This document shows, in pieces, positions 28,619 to 38,706 of a stretch of 64,000 bases of DNA. Location: contig JAKOGP010000004.1 in the NCBI GenBank assembly GCA_022239325.1, forward strand, positions 178,027-242,026, written 5' to 3'. Each line of letters begins with the position of its first letter. The stretch's first letter is position 1. A program made the translations under genes and the position numbers. The notes under the pieces were generated by a model, which was given only the letters and a program-made list of their open reading frames with translations, had not been told where the DNA came from and searched no databases. Source of the stretch: Flavobacteriaceae bacterium LSUCC0859 (GTDB taxonomy: Bacteria; Bacteroidota; Bacteroidia; Flavobacteriales; Flavobacteriaceae).

Positions 28619-29611
28619 ATGGCATTATTTAATTTTCAGAAGCCCGATAAAGTAATCATGATTGATTCTACAGATTTTGAAGGGAAATTCGAATTCCGCC
28701 CTTTAGAGCCTGGTTATGGATTAACAGTTGGTAATGCACTTAGAAGGGTGTTGCTTTCTGCTTTAGAAGGTTTTGCTATCACTTCTGTGAGAATAGACAA
28801 GGTTGAGCACGAGTTTTCAGTGATTCCTGGTGTAGTAGAAGATGTAACAGAGATTATTTTAAATTTAAAACAAGTACGTTTTAAAAGACAAATAGAAGAT
28901 GTAGATAACGAGACCGTTTCTATATCTGTTTCTGGCAAGCAACAGTTAACTGCTGGTGACTTCCAAAAGTTTATTTCTGGTTTTCAAGTTTTAAACCCAG
29001 ATCTAGTGATCTGTAATATGGACGCTAAGGTGAACATCAATATGGAGCTTACCATTGAAAAAGGTAGGGGATATGTTCCAGCAGAAGAGAATAAGAAATC
29101 AGGAGCACCTATTGGTACTATTGCAGTAGATTCTATTTTCACTCCTATCAAAAATGTGAAATACAGCATTGAAAACTTCCGTGTGGAGCAAAAAACAGAT
29201 TACGAGAAACTAGTTTTTGAGATTGTTTCTGACGGGTCTATTCATCCTAAAGATGCTCTTACAGAGGCTGCTAAAGTCCTCATACATCACTTTATGTTGT
29301 TTTCAGATGAGCGCATTACTTTAGAGGCAGATGAGATTGCACAGACGGAGACCTATGACGAGGAGTCCTTACATATGCGTCAGTTGTTAAAAACTAAATT
29401 AGTAGACATGGATCTTTCAGTTAGAGCGCTTAACTGCCTTAAAGCTGCTGAAGTAGATACATTAGGTGATTTGGTTTCATTTAATAAAAACGACTTGATG
29501 AAATTTAGAAACTTTGGTAAAAAATCATTGACTGAATTAGAGGAGTTAGTGATTAATAAAGGCCTTAGTTTTGGAATGGACTTGTCAAAGTACAAATTAG
29601 ATAAAGATTAA
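28619..29611 (+). CDS. rpoA: RNA polymerase alpha subunit
   Basis: The 330-residue alpha subunit has an N-terminal assembly domain ([32 protein letters not shown]) and, after a linker at about 235-250, a C-terminal domain with helix-hairpin-helix character ([41 protein letters not shown]). The latter normally binds UP elements and activators such as Crp/Fnr proteins, of which one is encoded at 51238. Confidence 0.99.
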   Translation: MALFNFQKPDKVIMIDSTDFEGKFEFRPLEPGYGLTVGNALRRVLLSALEGFAITSVRIDKVEHEFSVIPGVVEDVTEIILNLKQVRFKRQIEDVDNETVSISVSGKQQLTAGDFQKFISGFQVLNPDLVICNMDAKVNINMELTIEKGRGYVPAEENKKSGAPIGTIAVDSIFTPIKNVKYSIENFRVEQKTDYEKLVFEIVSDGSIHPKDALTEAAKVLIHHFMLFSDERITLEADEIAQTETYDEESLHMRQLLKTKLVDMDLSVRALNCLKAAEVDTLGDLVSFNKNDLMKFRNFGKKSLTELEELVINKGLSFGMDLSKYKLDKD

Positions 29612-29651
29612 TTAAACGCTATATTTCTTATAGCACTCATACAATAATACC

Positions 29652-30212
29652 ATGAGACACGGTAAAAAAGTTAATCATTTAGGGAGAAAGAAGGCGCATA
29701 GAACTGCTATGTTGGCCAATATGGCTTGCTCTTTAATTGAACATAAAAGAATAAACACGACAGTAGCTAAGGCTAAAGCTTTAAAAGTATTTTTAGAGCC
29801 TATCATCACAAAAGCTAAAGCTGCTAATAACCAATCTGTAGAGAAAGGGACACATAACAGACGTATTGCTTTTAAGTATCTTAGAGATAAAAATGCAGTT
29901 ACTGAGTTGTTTTCTACTGTTGCAGATAAGGTTGCAGATAGACCTGGAGGTTACACTAGAGTAATCAAATTAGGAAATAGATTAGGAGATAACGCAGACA
30001 TGGCTCTTATTGAGTTAGTAGATTTTAATGAGTTGTATAGTAACGCTAAGAAAGCTGCTAAAAAATCTACTCGTAGAGGTAAAGCTAAGTCTACTAATGA
30101 AGCCTCTCCAGCTCCTAAGGCAGAAGCTGCACCAAAAGCAGAAAAGACTACTAATGCGGCTGACGCAGAATCTAATTCAAACGAAGACCATGCAGCAGAC
30201 GCTAAAGCTTAG
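29652..30212 (+). CDS. rplQ: 50S ribosomal protein L17 with C-terminal extension
   Basis: The first 115 or so residues are a standard L17 ([31 protein letters not shown] and [20 protein letters not shown]). They are followed by about 70 residues rich in Ala, Lys, Asn and acidic residues ([28 protein letters not shown]), probably disordered; such tails are common in Bacteroidota L17. It ends the ribosomal block and has a strong terminator 26 bases downstream. Confidence 0.98.
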   Translation: MRHGKKVNHLGRKKAHRTAMLANMACSLIEHKRINTTVAKAKALKVFLEPIITKAKAANNQSVEKGTHNRRIAFKYLRDKNAVTELFSTVADKVADRPGGYTRVIKLGNRLGDNADMALIELVDFNELYSNAKKAAKKSTRRGKAKSTNEASPAPKAEAAPKAEKTTNAADAESNSNEDHAADAKA

Positions 30213-30237
30213 ACTGTTATTAATTCGTTTATAATTT

Positions 30238-30272
30238 AAAAGGATAAGCTTTAATGCTTATCCTTTTTTTTT
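30238..30272 (+). terminator. Rho-independent terminator ending the ribosomal block
   Basis: A 12-bp stem (30238-30249 with 30256-30267) and a 6-base loop are followed by T residues to 30272, directly downstream of rplQ. Confidence 0.9.
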
Positions 30273-30308
30273 GTTTTTTTGTCACATATTAAGAAGATGT
30301 AAATTGCT

Positions 30309-31418
30309 ATGAAGTATCAGAAGAAAAGAAGTGCTATTATTCTCTTGGCAGACGGAACCATTTTTCACGGTAAATCAGTTGGGGATAAAGAGGGAACTGC
30401 CTTTGGAGAAGTTTGTTTTAATACAGGCATGACGGGCTATCAAGAAATTTTTACGGACCCTTCTTACTTTGGTCAGCTTATGGTTACAACTAATGCACAT
30501 ATAGGAAACTATGGCACCAATGCAAATGAAGTAGAGTCTGACGGTGTTAAAATTGCAGGTCTTATTTGTAAAAATTTCTCTTATGAGTTTTCAAGAACTG
30601 ACGCCAACCAATCTTTAGAAGATTATTTAAATGATCACGGTTTGTTTGCTATATCTGATGTAGACACTCGTGCCCTTGTGAGTTATATAAGAGATCATGG
30701 AGCTATGAATGCTGTAATTTCTACTAGAGTGAATGATGTAGACTCACTTAAAGAAGAGCTCGCTAAGGTTCCTAGTATGCAAGGTTTAGCACTTGCTCCA
30801 GAGGTGTCTACCAAAGAGGCCTATTTTGTAGGTAATCCAGATAGTGATTATAAAATAGCCGCTTTAGATATTGGAATTAAGAAAAACATTCTCAGAAACT
30901 TAGAGAAGCGTGGAGCTTACATTAAGGTGTTTCCCCACAACAGCTCTTTCGAAGAAATGAAATCCTGGAACCCTGACGGATATTTTATTTCTAACGGACC
31001 TGGAGATCCTGAGCCATTAAGTAGTGCTATAGAAGCTGCTAAAGGAATGATAGCTAGCGGCGAGCCTTTGTTTGGGATTTGTCTTGGGCATCAGGTTATT
31101 GCTTTAGCAAATGGAATACCCACTTATAAAATGCACAATGGGCATAGAGGTATAAACCACCCAGTGAAAAACCTTGTGACTGGTAAAGGAGAAATCACCT
31201 CCCAAAACCACGGTTTTGCTATTGATAGAACTGCTTCAGAAAACCACCCAGATATTGAGATTACCCATACACATTTGAACGACCAAACTGTTGCGGGTAT
31301 TTCTCTCAAAGGAAAGCCAGTTTTTTCTGTACAATACCACCCAGAGGCTGGTCCTGGTCCCAATGACGCGACGTATCTATTTGATCAATTTTTTGATCTT
31401 ATGAAGGCAAGGGTGTAG
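30309..31418 (+). CDS. carA: carbamoyl-phosphate synthase small (glutaminase) subunit
   Basis: A 369-residue protein: the N-terminal CPSase small-chain domain (about 1-180) is followed by a class I glutamine amidotransferase domain with the nucleophile Cys258 in FGICLGHQ and the triad partners His344 and Glu346 (YHPEA). It releases ammonia from glutamine for carbamoyl phosphate, feeding pyrimidine and arginine synthesis. The large subunit gene carB is not adjacent; eno follows after a terminator, so carA is transcribed alone here. Confidence 0.98.
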   Translation: MKYQKKRSAIILLADGTIFHGKSVGDKEGTAFGEVCFNTGMTGYQEIFTDPSYFGQLMVTTNAHIGNYGTNANEVESDGVKIAGLICKNFSYEFSRTDANQSLEDYLNDHGLFAISDVDTRALVSYIRDHGAMNAVISTRVNDVDSLKEELAKVPSMQGLALAPEVSTKEAYFVGNPDSDYKIAALDIGIKKNILRNLEKRGAYIKVFPHNSSFEEMKSWNPDGYFISNGPGDPEPLSSAIEAAKGMIASGEPLFGICLGHQVIALANGIPTYKMHNGHRGINHPVKNLVTGKGEITSQNHGFAIDRTASENHPDIEITHTHLNDQTVAGISLKGKPVFSVQYHPEAGPGPNDATYLFDQFFDLMKARV

Positions 31419-31520
31419 TATATTTAACCCGTTGATGTATATTGTGTATCTATGGGATGTTTTATATGAAACTGCTGTATACTAAATCGTTATAGTATGT
31501 TTTTTAGTTAAAAACACTTT

Positions 31521-31558
31521 AAAAAAAGCCAAGCAGATGCTTGGCTTTTGTATATTTG
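31521..31558 (+). terminator. terminator of carA overlapping the approach to the eno promoter
   Basis: A 7-bp stem (31528-31534 with 31539-31545) flanked by A and T runs ends carA transcription; it also fits a leftward terminator. Directly after it lies TATATTTG (31551-31558), a perfect TAnnTTTG element 23 bases before the eno start codon; the matching -33 TTTG is not found because that position lies in the hairpin. Confidence 0.7.
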
Positions 31559-31578
31559 GCGTTGAATTAAAATAATAA

Positions 31579-32874
<1,296 letters not shown>

Positions 32875-32895
32875 GCTATTACCTTATTGGATGGT

Positions 32896-32924
32896 AAAGG
32901 CCCCTTTCAGGGGCCTTTTTTTTT
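32896..32924 (+). terminator. Rho-independent terminator of eno
   Basis: A 9-bp GC-rich stem (32896-32904 with 32910-32918 including A-T pairs) is followed by a run of T residues to 32924, 22 bases after the eno stop. Confidence 0.9.
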
Positions 32925-33038
32925 GCTTATGTTACAGTTTTTGAATCAAAACACCTAAAGTCATTTCTCAGAACTATTAAAGCGGAGTTAAAAGTGACAA
33001 ATAGCCACACATTGATTGTTAAGATGAGCACTTTTTAT

Positions 33039-33046
33039 TAAATTTG
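33039..33046 (+). promoter_or_regulatory. TAnnTTTG promoter element of gltA
   Basis: TAAATTTG at 33039-33046 with ATTG 20 bases upstream (33015-33018) as a weak -33 element. The element ends 26 bases before the ATG at 33073. It overlaps a possible upstream GTG start at 33046, which therefore cannot be transcribed from this promoter. Confidence 0.65.
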
Positions 33047-33072
33047 TGTTCATTTTAAATAAAGCATACACT

Positions 33073-34356
33073 ATGTCAGATAAAGCCCAATTACAATATA
33101 AAGATAACACCTACGAATTTCCAGTAATTAAAGGTTCTGAGAATGAATTGGCCATTGACATAAAGAGTCTTAGAGCTCAAAGTGGTATGATTACCATAGA
33201 TCCCGGTTTTAAGAATACAGGTTCTTGTGAAAGTCAGATTACTTTCTTAGACGGTGAAAAAGGAATTCTGAGATACAGAGGCTATGCTATTGAAGACCTG
33301 GCAGAGAAAGCCAGCTTTATAGAAGTGGTTTACCTGCTTATTTTCGGTGAATTACCTAGCGCAGCTCAGCTATCAGAATTTCATAAAGATATTGTAGCGG
33401 AGTCTCACGTAGACGAGGAAATGAAAAAGATTTTAGACGGATTTCCAAAGTCTGCACACCCTATGGGCGTTCTAGCTTCTTTAACCTCTGCCCTCATTTC
33501 TTTTAATCCAAGTTCTGTAAATGTTTCTTCTGAGAAAGAGATGTACGGGGCTATAGTGAGAATTGTAGCTAAATTCCCTGTGCTAGTGGCTTGGACCATG
33601 AGAAAGAAAAAAGGACTTCCTTTAGACTATGGGGACGACAGTCTGAGTTATGTAGAGAACATCCATAAAATGATGTTCAAGAAACCCAATCAAGAGTATC
33701 AAAGAAATAAAGTTGTTATAGACGCTTTAGATAAGCTTTTAATTCTTCACGCAGACCACGAACAAAACTGTTCTACCTCTACGGTAAGGATTGTAGGTTC
33801 TTCTCATGCGGGTCTTTTTGCCTCTCTTTCTGCAGGTATTTCTGCACTTTGGGGACCACTTCACGGTGGGGCTAACCAAGCGGTTTTAGAAATGTTAGAA
33901 GCTATTGAAGCAGACGGTGGCGACACTAAAAAATACATGGCTAAAGCCAAAGATAAAAATGATCCTTTCAGACTCATGGGCTTTGGACACCGCGTGTACA
34001 AAAATTTTGATCCCCGAGCTAAGATTATTAAAAAGGCGGCAGATGAGGTACTTAACGATTTAGGGATAAATGACCCCATCTTGGAAATTGCTAAAGGTTT
34101 GGAAAAAGAAGCCTTAGAAGATCCATACTTTGTAGACAGAAAATTATATCCAAACGTAGATTTTTACTCAGGTATTATCTACAGAGCTCTAGGTATTCCT
34201 ACAGAAATGTTTACTGTGATGTTTGCTTTGGGGCGTTTACCAGGTTGGATTGCCCAATGGAAAGAGATGAGAGAAAACAACGAACCTATTGGAAGACCTA
34301 GACAGGTCTATACCGGTCATACCTATAGAGACTTTATATCTTCTGAGAATAGATAA
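33073..34356 (+). CDS. gltA: citrate synthase
   Basis: The 427-residue TCA-cycle enzyme condenses oxaloacetate and acetyl-CoA. Catalytic residues align with the type II (hexameric) enzymes: His264 in GPLHGGANQAV, His306 in GFGHRVYKNFDPRA and Asp363 in VDFYSGI. I start it at the ATG at 33073 (MSDKAQLQYKDNTYE), which has family support and lies at the usual distance from a promoter element; an in-frame GTG 9 codons upstream lies inside that element. Strong terminator downstream. Confidence 0.98.
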   Translation: MSDKAQLQYKDNTYEFPVIKGSENELAIDIKSLRAQSGMITIDPGFKNTGSCESQITFLDGEKGILRYRGYAIEDLAEKASFIEVVYLLIFGELPSAAQLSEFHKDIVAESHVDEEMKKILDGFPKSAHPMGVLASLTSALISFNPSSVNVSSEKEMYGAIVRIVAKFPVLVAWTMRKKKGLPLDYGDDSLSYVENIHKMMFKKPNQEYQRNKVVIDALDKLLILHADHEQNCSTSTVRIVGSSHAGLFASLSAGISALWGPLHGGANQAVLEMLEAIEADGGDTKKYMAKAKDKNDPFRLMGFGHRVYKNFDPRAKIIKKAADEVLNDLGINDPILEIAKGLEKEALEDPYFVDRKLYPNVDFYSGIIYRALGIPTEMFTVMFALGRLPGWIAQWKEMRENNEPIGRPRQVYTGHTYRDFISSENR

Positions 34357-34373
34357 AGAACACCTTAGATATT

Positions 34374-34409
34374 AAAAGGCCTTGTTGTAACTTTAACAAG
34401 GCCTTTTTT
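34374..34409 (+). terminator. Rho-independent terminator of gltA
   Basis: A 13-bp stem (34374-34386 with 34395-34407) and an 8-base loop are followed by T residues, 17 bases after the gltA stop. It ends 11 bases before the next start codon. Confidence 0.9.
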
Positions 34410-34419
34410 ATGACATTAT

Positions 34420-35337
34420 ATGAGCATTAAACTTCACATACAAAACGAAACTTCTACCCTAAAAGCGGTTGTTTTAGGAATTGCTAAAAGCAATGGTAAG
34501 ACTCCTAGTATAGAAGACGCTTATGACCCAAAATCCAAGGAGCATATTATGGCGGGTACCTACCCAAAAGAATCTGATATGATAGAGGAGATGGCTGGGT
34601 TTGCTAAAGTTTTGGAAGCACATGGGGTACAGGTGTACCGTCCTGAGGTTCTTCCTAATTGCAATCAGATATTCTCTAGAGACATCGCTTTTGTGATTGA
34701 AGATAACTTTATTAAATCTAATATTTTACCAGACAGAGAGGCGGAGTTTACTGCGATAGAATATCTGGTGGCTCAGTTAGATCCAAAAAAAGTACTGCAT
34801 CCGCCGGAGGCGGTACATGTAGAAGGAGGCGATGTTATGCCATGGAATGAATACATTTTTATAGGCACATATACCCAGCCTGATTACGCTTCTTATATTA
34901 CAGCCAGGACCAATCAGGCTGCCGTAGATTATATTCGTGAGCAGTTCCCAAACAAAAAAGTAATGGCCTTTGAGCTTAAAAAATCCAACACAGACCCTAG
35001 AGAAAACGCCCTTCATTTGGATTGTTGCTTCCAGCCTGTGGGAACGGATATGGCTATTTTACACCCGGAAGGATTTTTAATAGCGTCGGAATATCAGTGG
35101 CTCAAAGATTTTTTTGGTGCAGAAAAGGTTTTCGAAATTACAAAGGAAGAGATGTACCAGATGAATTCGAATATTTTTTCTATCTCTCCAAGGGTAGTAG
35201 TCTCTGACATTAGGTTCACAAGACTTAACGCTTGGTTGGAAAGCCACGGTATAAAAGTAGAAGCTATAAAATATAGTGAAATAGCCAAGCAAGAAGGATT
35301 GCTCAGGTGTAGTACCCTTCCTTTAATTAGAGAATAA
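34420..35337 (+). CDS. dimethylarginine dimethylaminohydrolase-like guanidino-group hydrolase
   Basis: A 305-residue member of the amidinotransferase/arginine deiminase superfamily. The catalytic set is visible: Asp88 in FSRDIAF, Glu135-Gly-Gly-Asp in HVEGGDV, His199 in HLDCCF and the nucleophile Cys297 in LLRCSTLPL. Such enzymes act on arginine-like guanidino or ureido groups by a covalent thiouronium intermediate. The substrate (methylarginine, arginine, citrulline or another) cannot be assigned. It overlaps the next gene, a second member of the superfamily, by one base, so the two are translationally coupled and probably act in one pathway. Confidence 0.85.
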   Translation: MSIKLHIQNETSTLKAVVLGIAKSNGKTPSIEDAYDPKSKEHIMAGTYPKESDMIEEMAGFAKVLEAHGVQVYRPEVLPNCNQIFSRDIAFVIEDNFIKSNILPDREAEFTAIEYLVAQLDPKKVLHPPEAVHVEGGDVMPWNEYIFIGTYTQPDYASYITARTNQAAVDYIREQFPNKKVMAFELKKSNTDPRENALHLDCCFQPVGTDMAILHPEGFLIASEYQWLKDFFGAEKVFEITKEEMYQMNSNIFSISPRVVVSDIRFTRLNAWLESHGIKVEAIKYSEIAKQEGLLRCSTLPLIRE

Positions 35338-36269
35338 TGAAACAGTTAAGCCCTTATATTTTAATGATCAGACCTGCTCAATTCAGAATGAACGAGCAGA
35401 CTGCAGTGAATAATTATTTTCAGTCTCAGACTGGTCTTACTCCAAAGGAAGTAGTTACGAAAGCACAGCAAGAATTTGACGCTTATGTAGCGGTCCTTCG
35501 CTCCAAAGGGGTTCAGGTAACCGTGGTGCAAGACACAGAAGACCCAGACACACCAGACGCTTTGTTTCCTAATAACTGGGTGTCTTTTCACTCCGACGGG
35601 ACCGTGGTTCTCTACCCGATGTTTGCAGAAAACAGGCGTTTGGAACGAAGAGAAGCCATTTTAGAAATTCTTGAAGAAGATGGCTTTCTCATTAGTGAGG
35701 TTATGGATTATACAGCTGCAGAAAAAGAAAACATCTTCCTAGAAGGTACAGGAAGTTTGCTTTTAGATAGGGTGAATAAAAAGGCGTATTGCGCTCTATC
35801 TGTTAGGGCTCATGAAGACTTGTTTATTGAGTTCTGTGAGGATTTTGAATATACACCTGTTATTTTTAATGCCCTACAAACCGTGGGAGACAAGCGATTA
35901 CCTATTTATCACACCAATGTGATGATGTGCTTGGCAGAAAGCTTTGCAGTGATTTGCTTGGATTGCATAGACGACAAAAAAGAACGTAAAAATGTGTTAT
36001 CTCATTTGAAGGCTGACGGCAAAGAGGTAATTGCTATTTCAGAGGCCCAGATGCACGCTTTTGCTGGAAATATGCTGCAGCTCTTAGGGTCTAATGACAC
36101 CCCGTACCTGGTAATGAGTACTACTGCTTATCAGAGTTTGACCCGGGAGCAGTTATCAAAAATACAAGCCCATTGCGAAATTATTCACTCGGATTTACAC
36201 ACTATTGAAACCGCTGGTGGTGGAAGTGCGCGCTGTATGATGGCTGAGGTTTTTTTGCCAAGAGTTTAA
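35337..36269 (+). CDS. ctlX: CtlX-type citrulline utilization hydrolase (amidinotransferase superfamily)
   Basis: A 310-residue protein with the CtlX-type pattern: FPNNWVSFH (77-85), EGTGS (136-140), His192 in YHTNVMMC and Cys300 in GGGSARCMMAE. This is again the Asp/Glu-His-Cys arrangement of the amidinotransferase fold. The family is named for citrulline use, but biochemical data are limited, so the reaction is inferred. It is the second gene of a two-gene operon, with a one-base overlap (TAATGA) with the DDAH-like gene. No arginine-catabolism transporter or ornithine transcarbamylase is nearby. Confidence 0.82.
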   Translation: MKQLSPYILMIRPAQFRMNEQTAVNNYFQSQTGLTPKEVVTKAQQEFDAYVAVLRSKGVQVTVVQDTEDPDTPDALFPNNWVSFHSDGTVVLYPMFAENRRLERREAILEILEEDGFLISEVMDYTAAEKENIFLEGTGSLLLDRVNKKAYCALSVRAHEDLFIEFCEDFEYTPVIFNALQTVGDKRLPIYHTNVMMCLAESFAVICLDCIDDKKERKNVLSHLKADGKEVIAISEAQMHAFAGNMLQLLGSNDTPYLVMSTTAYQSLTREQLSKIQAHCEIIHSDLHTIETAGGGSARCMMAEVFLPRV

Positions 36270-36336
36270 GAGCTGTTTAATATAGACTTTGATATGGTTT
36301 TTAGTTCCTGTGCTAAAAACCGGTTTATCCCATCTT

Positions 36337-36858
36337 TTAAATATAATCATTGGGATCATAAGCGGCTTTTAAGCCCTGCAACATCGTGAAATACTTTTGT
36401 ATGGCTTTGGTGTCAGATCTTACTTTGACAAAATAGGTGTCCATATGAACGCTGTACAATGCTAAATCTCCTTTGTAAAGGGTTAATTTATAGTAAGGTA
36501 TGACAAGACCATAGGTTTCTAAAAGCGACCTAAATCTAAGAATGATGCCTTTGGGCCTGAGCTCAATGGAGCAATAATTAGTATTGTGGTCTAAGATTAA
36601 CAAATTGTGTATGCTAATGCTGCTCTGCATGATTTGCATTTTTGGAGACCCTATGCCTCCCATTTTAATTCGTTCTTTAAAGGAATAAGCAGCGCCCACA
36701 AGGGCGTCTATTTTTGCTTCTAGTTGGGGGTTGTTATAAGAAACGTTAGCTAGCATTTTTTGTTTTAAAGATACGTTAAAGGGGGGTATTTTGAAAGAAT
36801 CTTCCTGGCTTGTGTGAGGAGACATTTGAGAATAAAACCTTAATTTTGCTTTTTTCAA
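36337..36858 (-). CDS. conserved protein of unknown function next to argS
   Basis: A 173-residue soluble protein without a signal peptide. The central and C-terminal part (IDALVGAAYSFKERIKMGG, then IMQSSISIHNLLILDHN and RPKGIILRFRSLLETYGLVIPYYKLTLYKGD) resembles a small conserved protein I recall from other Flavobacteriaceae, with a probable beta-rich PH-like character; no function is known to me. It faces argS with only 11 bases between start codons if the first ATG (36858) is used. The ATG at 36825 would clear the argS promoter element and is a reasonable alternative start. Confidence 0.7.
   Translation of the reverse strand: MKKAKLRFYSQMSPHTSQEDSFKIPPFNVSLKQKMLANVSYNNPQLEAKIDALVGAAYSFKERIKMGGIGSPKMQIMQSSISIHNLLILDHNTNYCSIELRPKGIILRFRSLLETYGLVIPYYKLTLYKGDLALYSVHMDTYFVKVRSDTKAIQKYFTMLQGLKAAYDPNDYI
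36841..36848 (+). promoter_or_regulatory. TAnnTTTG promoter element of argS
   Basis: TAATTTTG ends 21 bases before the argS ATG at 36870, the usual distance in this window. No -33 TTTG is found at the right spacing. The element overlaps the 5' end of the divergent gene if that gene starts at 36858. Confidence 0.5.
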
Positions 36859-36869
36859 TAAAACGGAGC

Positions 36870-38657
36870 ATGCATATAGTAAAGAAGATTGAACAATCGG
36901 TTATCCAGGGGGTGCAAACACTCTTTGGCCAAGAATTAGACCAGGTGGAATTTGTACCTACCAGAAAGGATTTTGAAGGAGACCTTACTGTGGTTGTTTT
37001 TTCTATGCTTAAAATCCTAAAAGGCAAGCCTGAACAAATAGGAAATCAGTTGGGAGCTCATATAGTAGCAGAACTATCCGAGGTGTCTACTTTTAATGTA
37101 GTTAAGGGCTTTTTAAATCTCTCTTTTACAGACACTTATTTTTTAGAAGCGTTCCAGGAAACACTCCACCAGGAGTCTTACGGATATGTAAAAGAGACTA
37201 CGAATGAGGCTGTAATGGTAGAATACTCTTCCCCTAACACCAATAAGCCCCTTCATTTAGGGCATATTAGAAATAATTTATTAGGGTATTCCGTAGCAAA
37301 AATTATTGAAGCCTCTGGAAGGAAAGTATATAAGACTCAGATTATTAATGACCGTGGCATACACATTTGTAAGAGTATGTTGGCATGGCAGCGTTTTGGT
37401 GCGGGAGAAACTCCTGAGAATACGGGTCTTAAAGGGGATGCCTTAGTTGGTAAATACTATGTAGCTTTTGACAAAGCTTATAAAGAGGAGGTAGCTCAGA
37501 TGGTGAGTGCCGGACTGCCAAAAGAACAGGCAGAGAAAGAAGCCCCCTTGCTTAAAGCGGCCCAGCAAATGTTATTGCTATGGGAGGCGGGCGACGCAAA
37601 CACCGTACAGCTATGGAAGACCATGAATGGATGGGTGTACAAGGGTTTTGAAGAGACTTACAAACGCTTGGGCGTTAGTTTTGACAGTTATTATTACGAA
37701 AGTGATACTTATTTGCTGGGTAAAGATGTGGTAGCCAAAGGACTAGAGCAAGGTGTATTTTTTAAAAAGGAAGACGGCAGTGTTTGGATAGACCTCACGG
37801 AAGAGGGTTTAGATGAAAAAATTGTATTACGTTCAGACGGTACAGCCGTTTATATGACTCAAGATATTGGAACAGCCATACAAAGGGTTGCAGATTATCC
37901 AGATGTAAATGGTATGGTGTACACCGTTGGGAATGAGCAAGATTATCATTTTAAAGTCTTGTTTTTAATCTTAAAAAAGTTAGGTTTTTCATGGGCCCAG
38001 CAGCTGTTTCATTTAAGCTATGGTATGGTAGACCTCCCCAGTGGTAAAATGAAGAGTAGGGAAGGTACAGTAGTAGACGCAGATGATCTGATTACTGAAA
38101 TGGCCGCCACAGCTGCTAGTATTTCAGAAGATTTAGGGAAACTTAGTGGGTATACGGAAGAACAAAAAACAGCGCTTTATCACACCATAGGTTTGGGTGC
38201 CCTTAAATACTATATATTAAAGGTAGACCCCAAAAAGCGTATTTTGTTTGACCCTAAAGAATCTGTAGATTTCCAAGGGAATACAGGTCCTTTCATACAA
38301 TACACCTATGCGAGAATTCAATCCATTCTCAGAAAAGCAGATTTTGATTTTTCACAGACCCCAAATTTTAATGATCATACTTCTTTCTTGCATGAAAAAG
38401 AGATAGCACTCATTAAACAGCTTTTGCTTTTTCCAGAAACCATTCAATTGGCAGCCACCCAATACAGTCCGGCATTAGTGGCTAATTACACCTACGAGTT
38501 AGTGAAGGCTTTCAATAGTTTCTATCAGAATGTGTCTATTTTAGGGGAGTCTGATTCTGACTTAAAAGTATTTAGGGTGCAGTTGTCAGATAAGGTAGCA
38601 CTTGTGATTAAGGACGCCTTACTGCTTCTGGGTATTGAGGTGCCAGAGCGAATGTAA
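36870..38657 (+). CDS. argS: arginyl-tRNA synthetase
   Basis: The 595-residue class I synthetase has the N-terminal additional domain (about 1-110, with KDFEGDLTVVVF), the HIGH-type motif HLGH (129-132) in SSPNTNKPLHLGHIRNN, and a KMSKS-type loop reading KMKSREG (393-399), followed by the anticodon-binding DALR helical domain. I start at ATG 36870 (MHIVKKIEQS), 21 bases after a TAnnTTTG element; a longer in-frame version would begin upstream of the promoter and lacks family support. Confidence 0.97.
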   Translation: MHIVKKIEQSVIQGVQTLFGQELDQVEFVPTRKDFEGDLTVVVFSMLKILKGKPEQIGNQLGAHIVAELSEVSTFNVVKGFLNLSFTDTYFLEAFQETLHQESYGYVKETTNEAVMVEYSSPNTNKPLHLGHIRNNLLGYSVAKIIEASGRKVYKTQIINDRGIHICKSMLAWQRFGAGETPENTGLKGDALVGKYYVAFDKAYKEEVAQMVSAGLPKEQAEKEAPLLKAAQQMLLLWEAGDANTVQLWKTMNGWVYKGFEETYKRLGVSFDSYYYESDTYLLGKDVVAKGLEQGVFFKKEDGSVWIDLTEEGLDEKIVLRSDGTAVYMTQDIGTAIQRVADYPDVNGMVYTVGNEQDYHFKVLFLILKKLGFSWAQQLFHLSYGMVDLPSGKMKSREGTVVDADDLITEMAATAASISEDLGKLSGYTEEQKTALYHTIGLGALKYYILKVDPKKRILFDPKESVDFQGNTGPFIQYTYARIQSILRKADFDFSQTPNFNDHTSFLHEKEIALIKQLLLFPETIQLAATQYSPALVANYTYELVKAFNSFYQNVSILGESDSDLKVFRVQLSDKVALVIKDALLLLGIEVPERM

Positions 38658-38690
38658 AAAAAAAAGAGAGGCCCTAGAGCCTCTCTTAAA
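38651..38690 (-). terminator. Rho-independent terminator of the proteorhodopsin gene
   Basis: An 8-bp stem AGAGAGGC/GCCTCTCT (38665-38672 with 38679-38686) with a 6-base loop is followed on the minus strand by ten T residues. It overlaps the last codons and stop of the convergent argS. In the plus direction only three weak A/T bases follow, so argS termination is less certain. Confidence 0.85.
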
Positions 38691-38706
38691 TGAAGTAGAA
38701 AATATC

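Noticed and set aside
33046..33072. Upstream in-frame GTG start for citrate synthase
   Set aside because: It overlaps the TAAATTTG promoter element and adds nine residues without family support; the ATG at 33073 is preferred.
36810..36869. Longer N-terminus for arginyl-tRNA synthetase
   Set aside because: The extension lies upstream of the likely promoter and overlaps the divergent gene; the sequence MHIVKKIEQS at 36870 is a normal ArgRS start.
38655..38690. Terminator of argS on the plus strand
   Set aside because: The hairpin is real, but the T-run follows it only on the minus strand, so it is assigned to the opsin gene.
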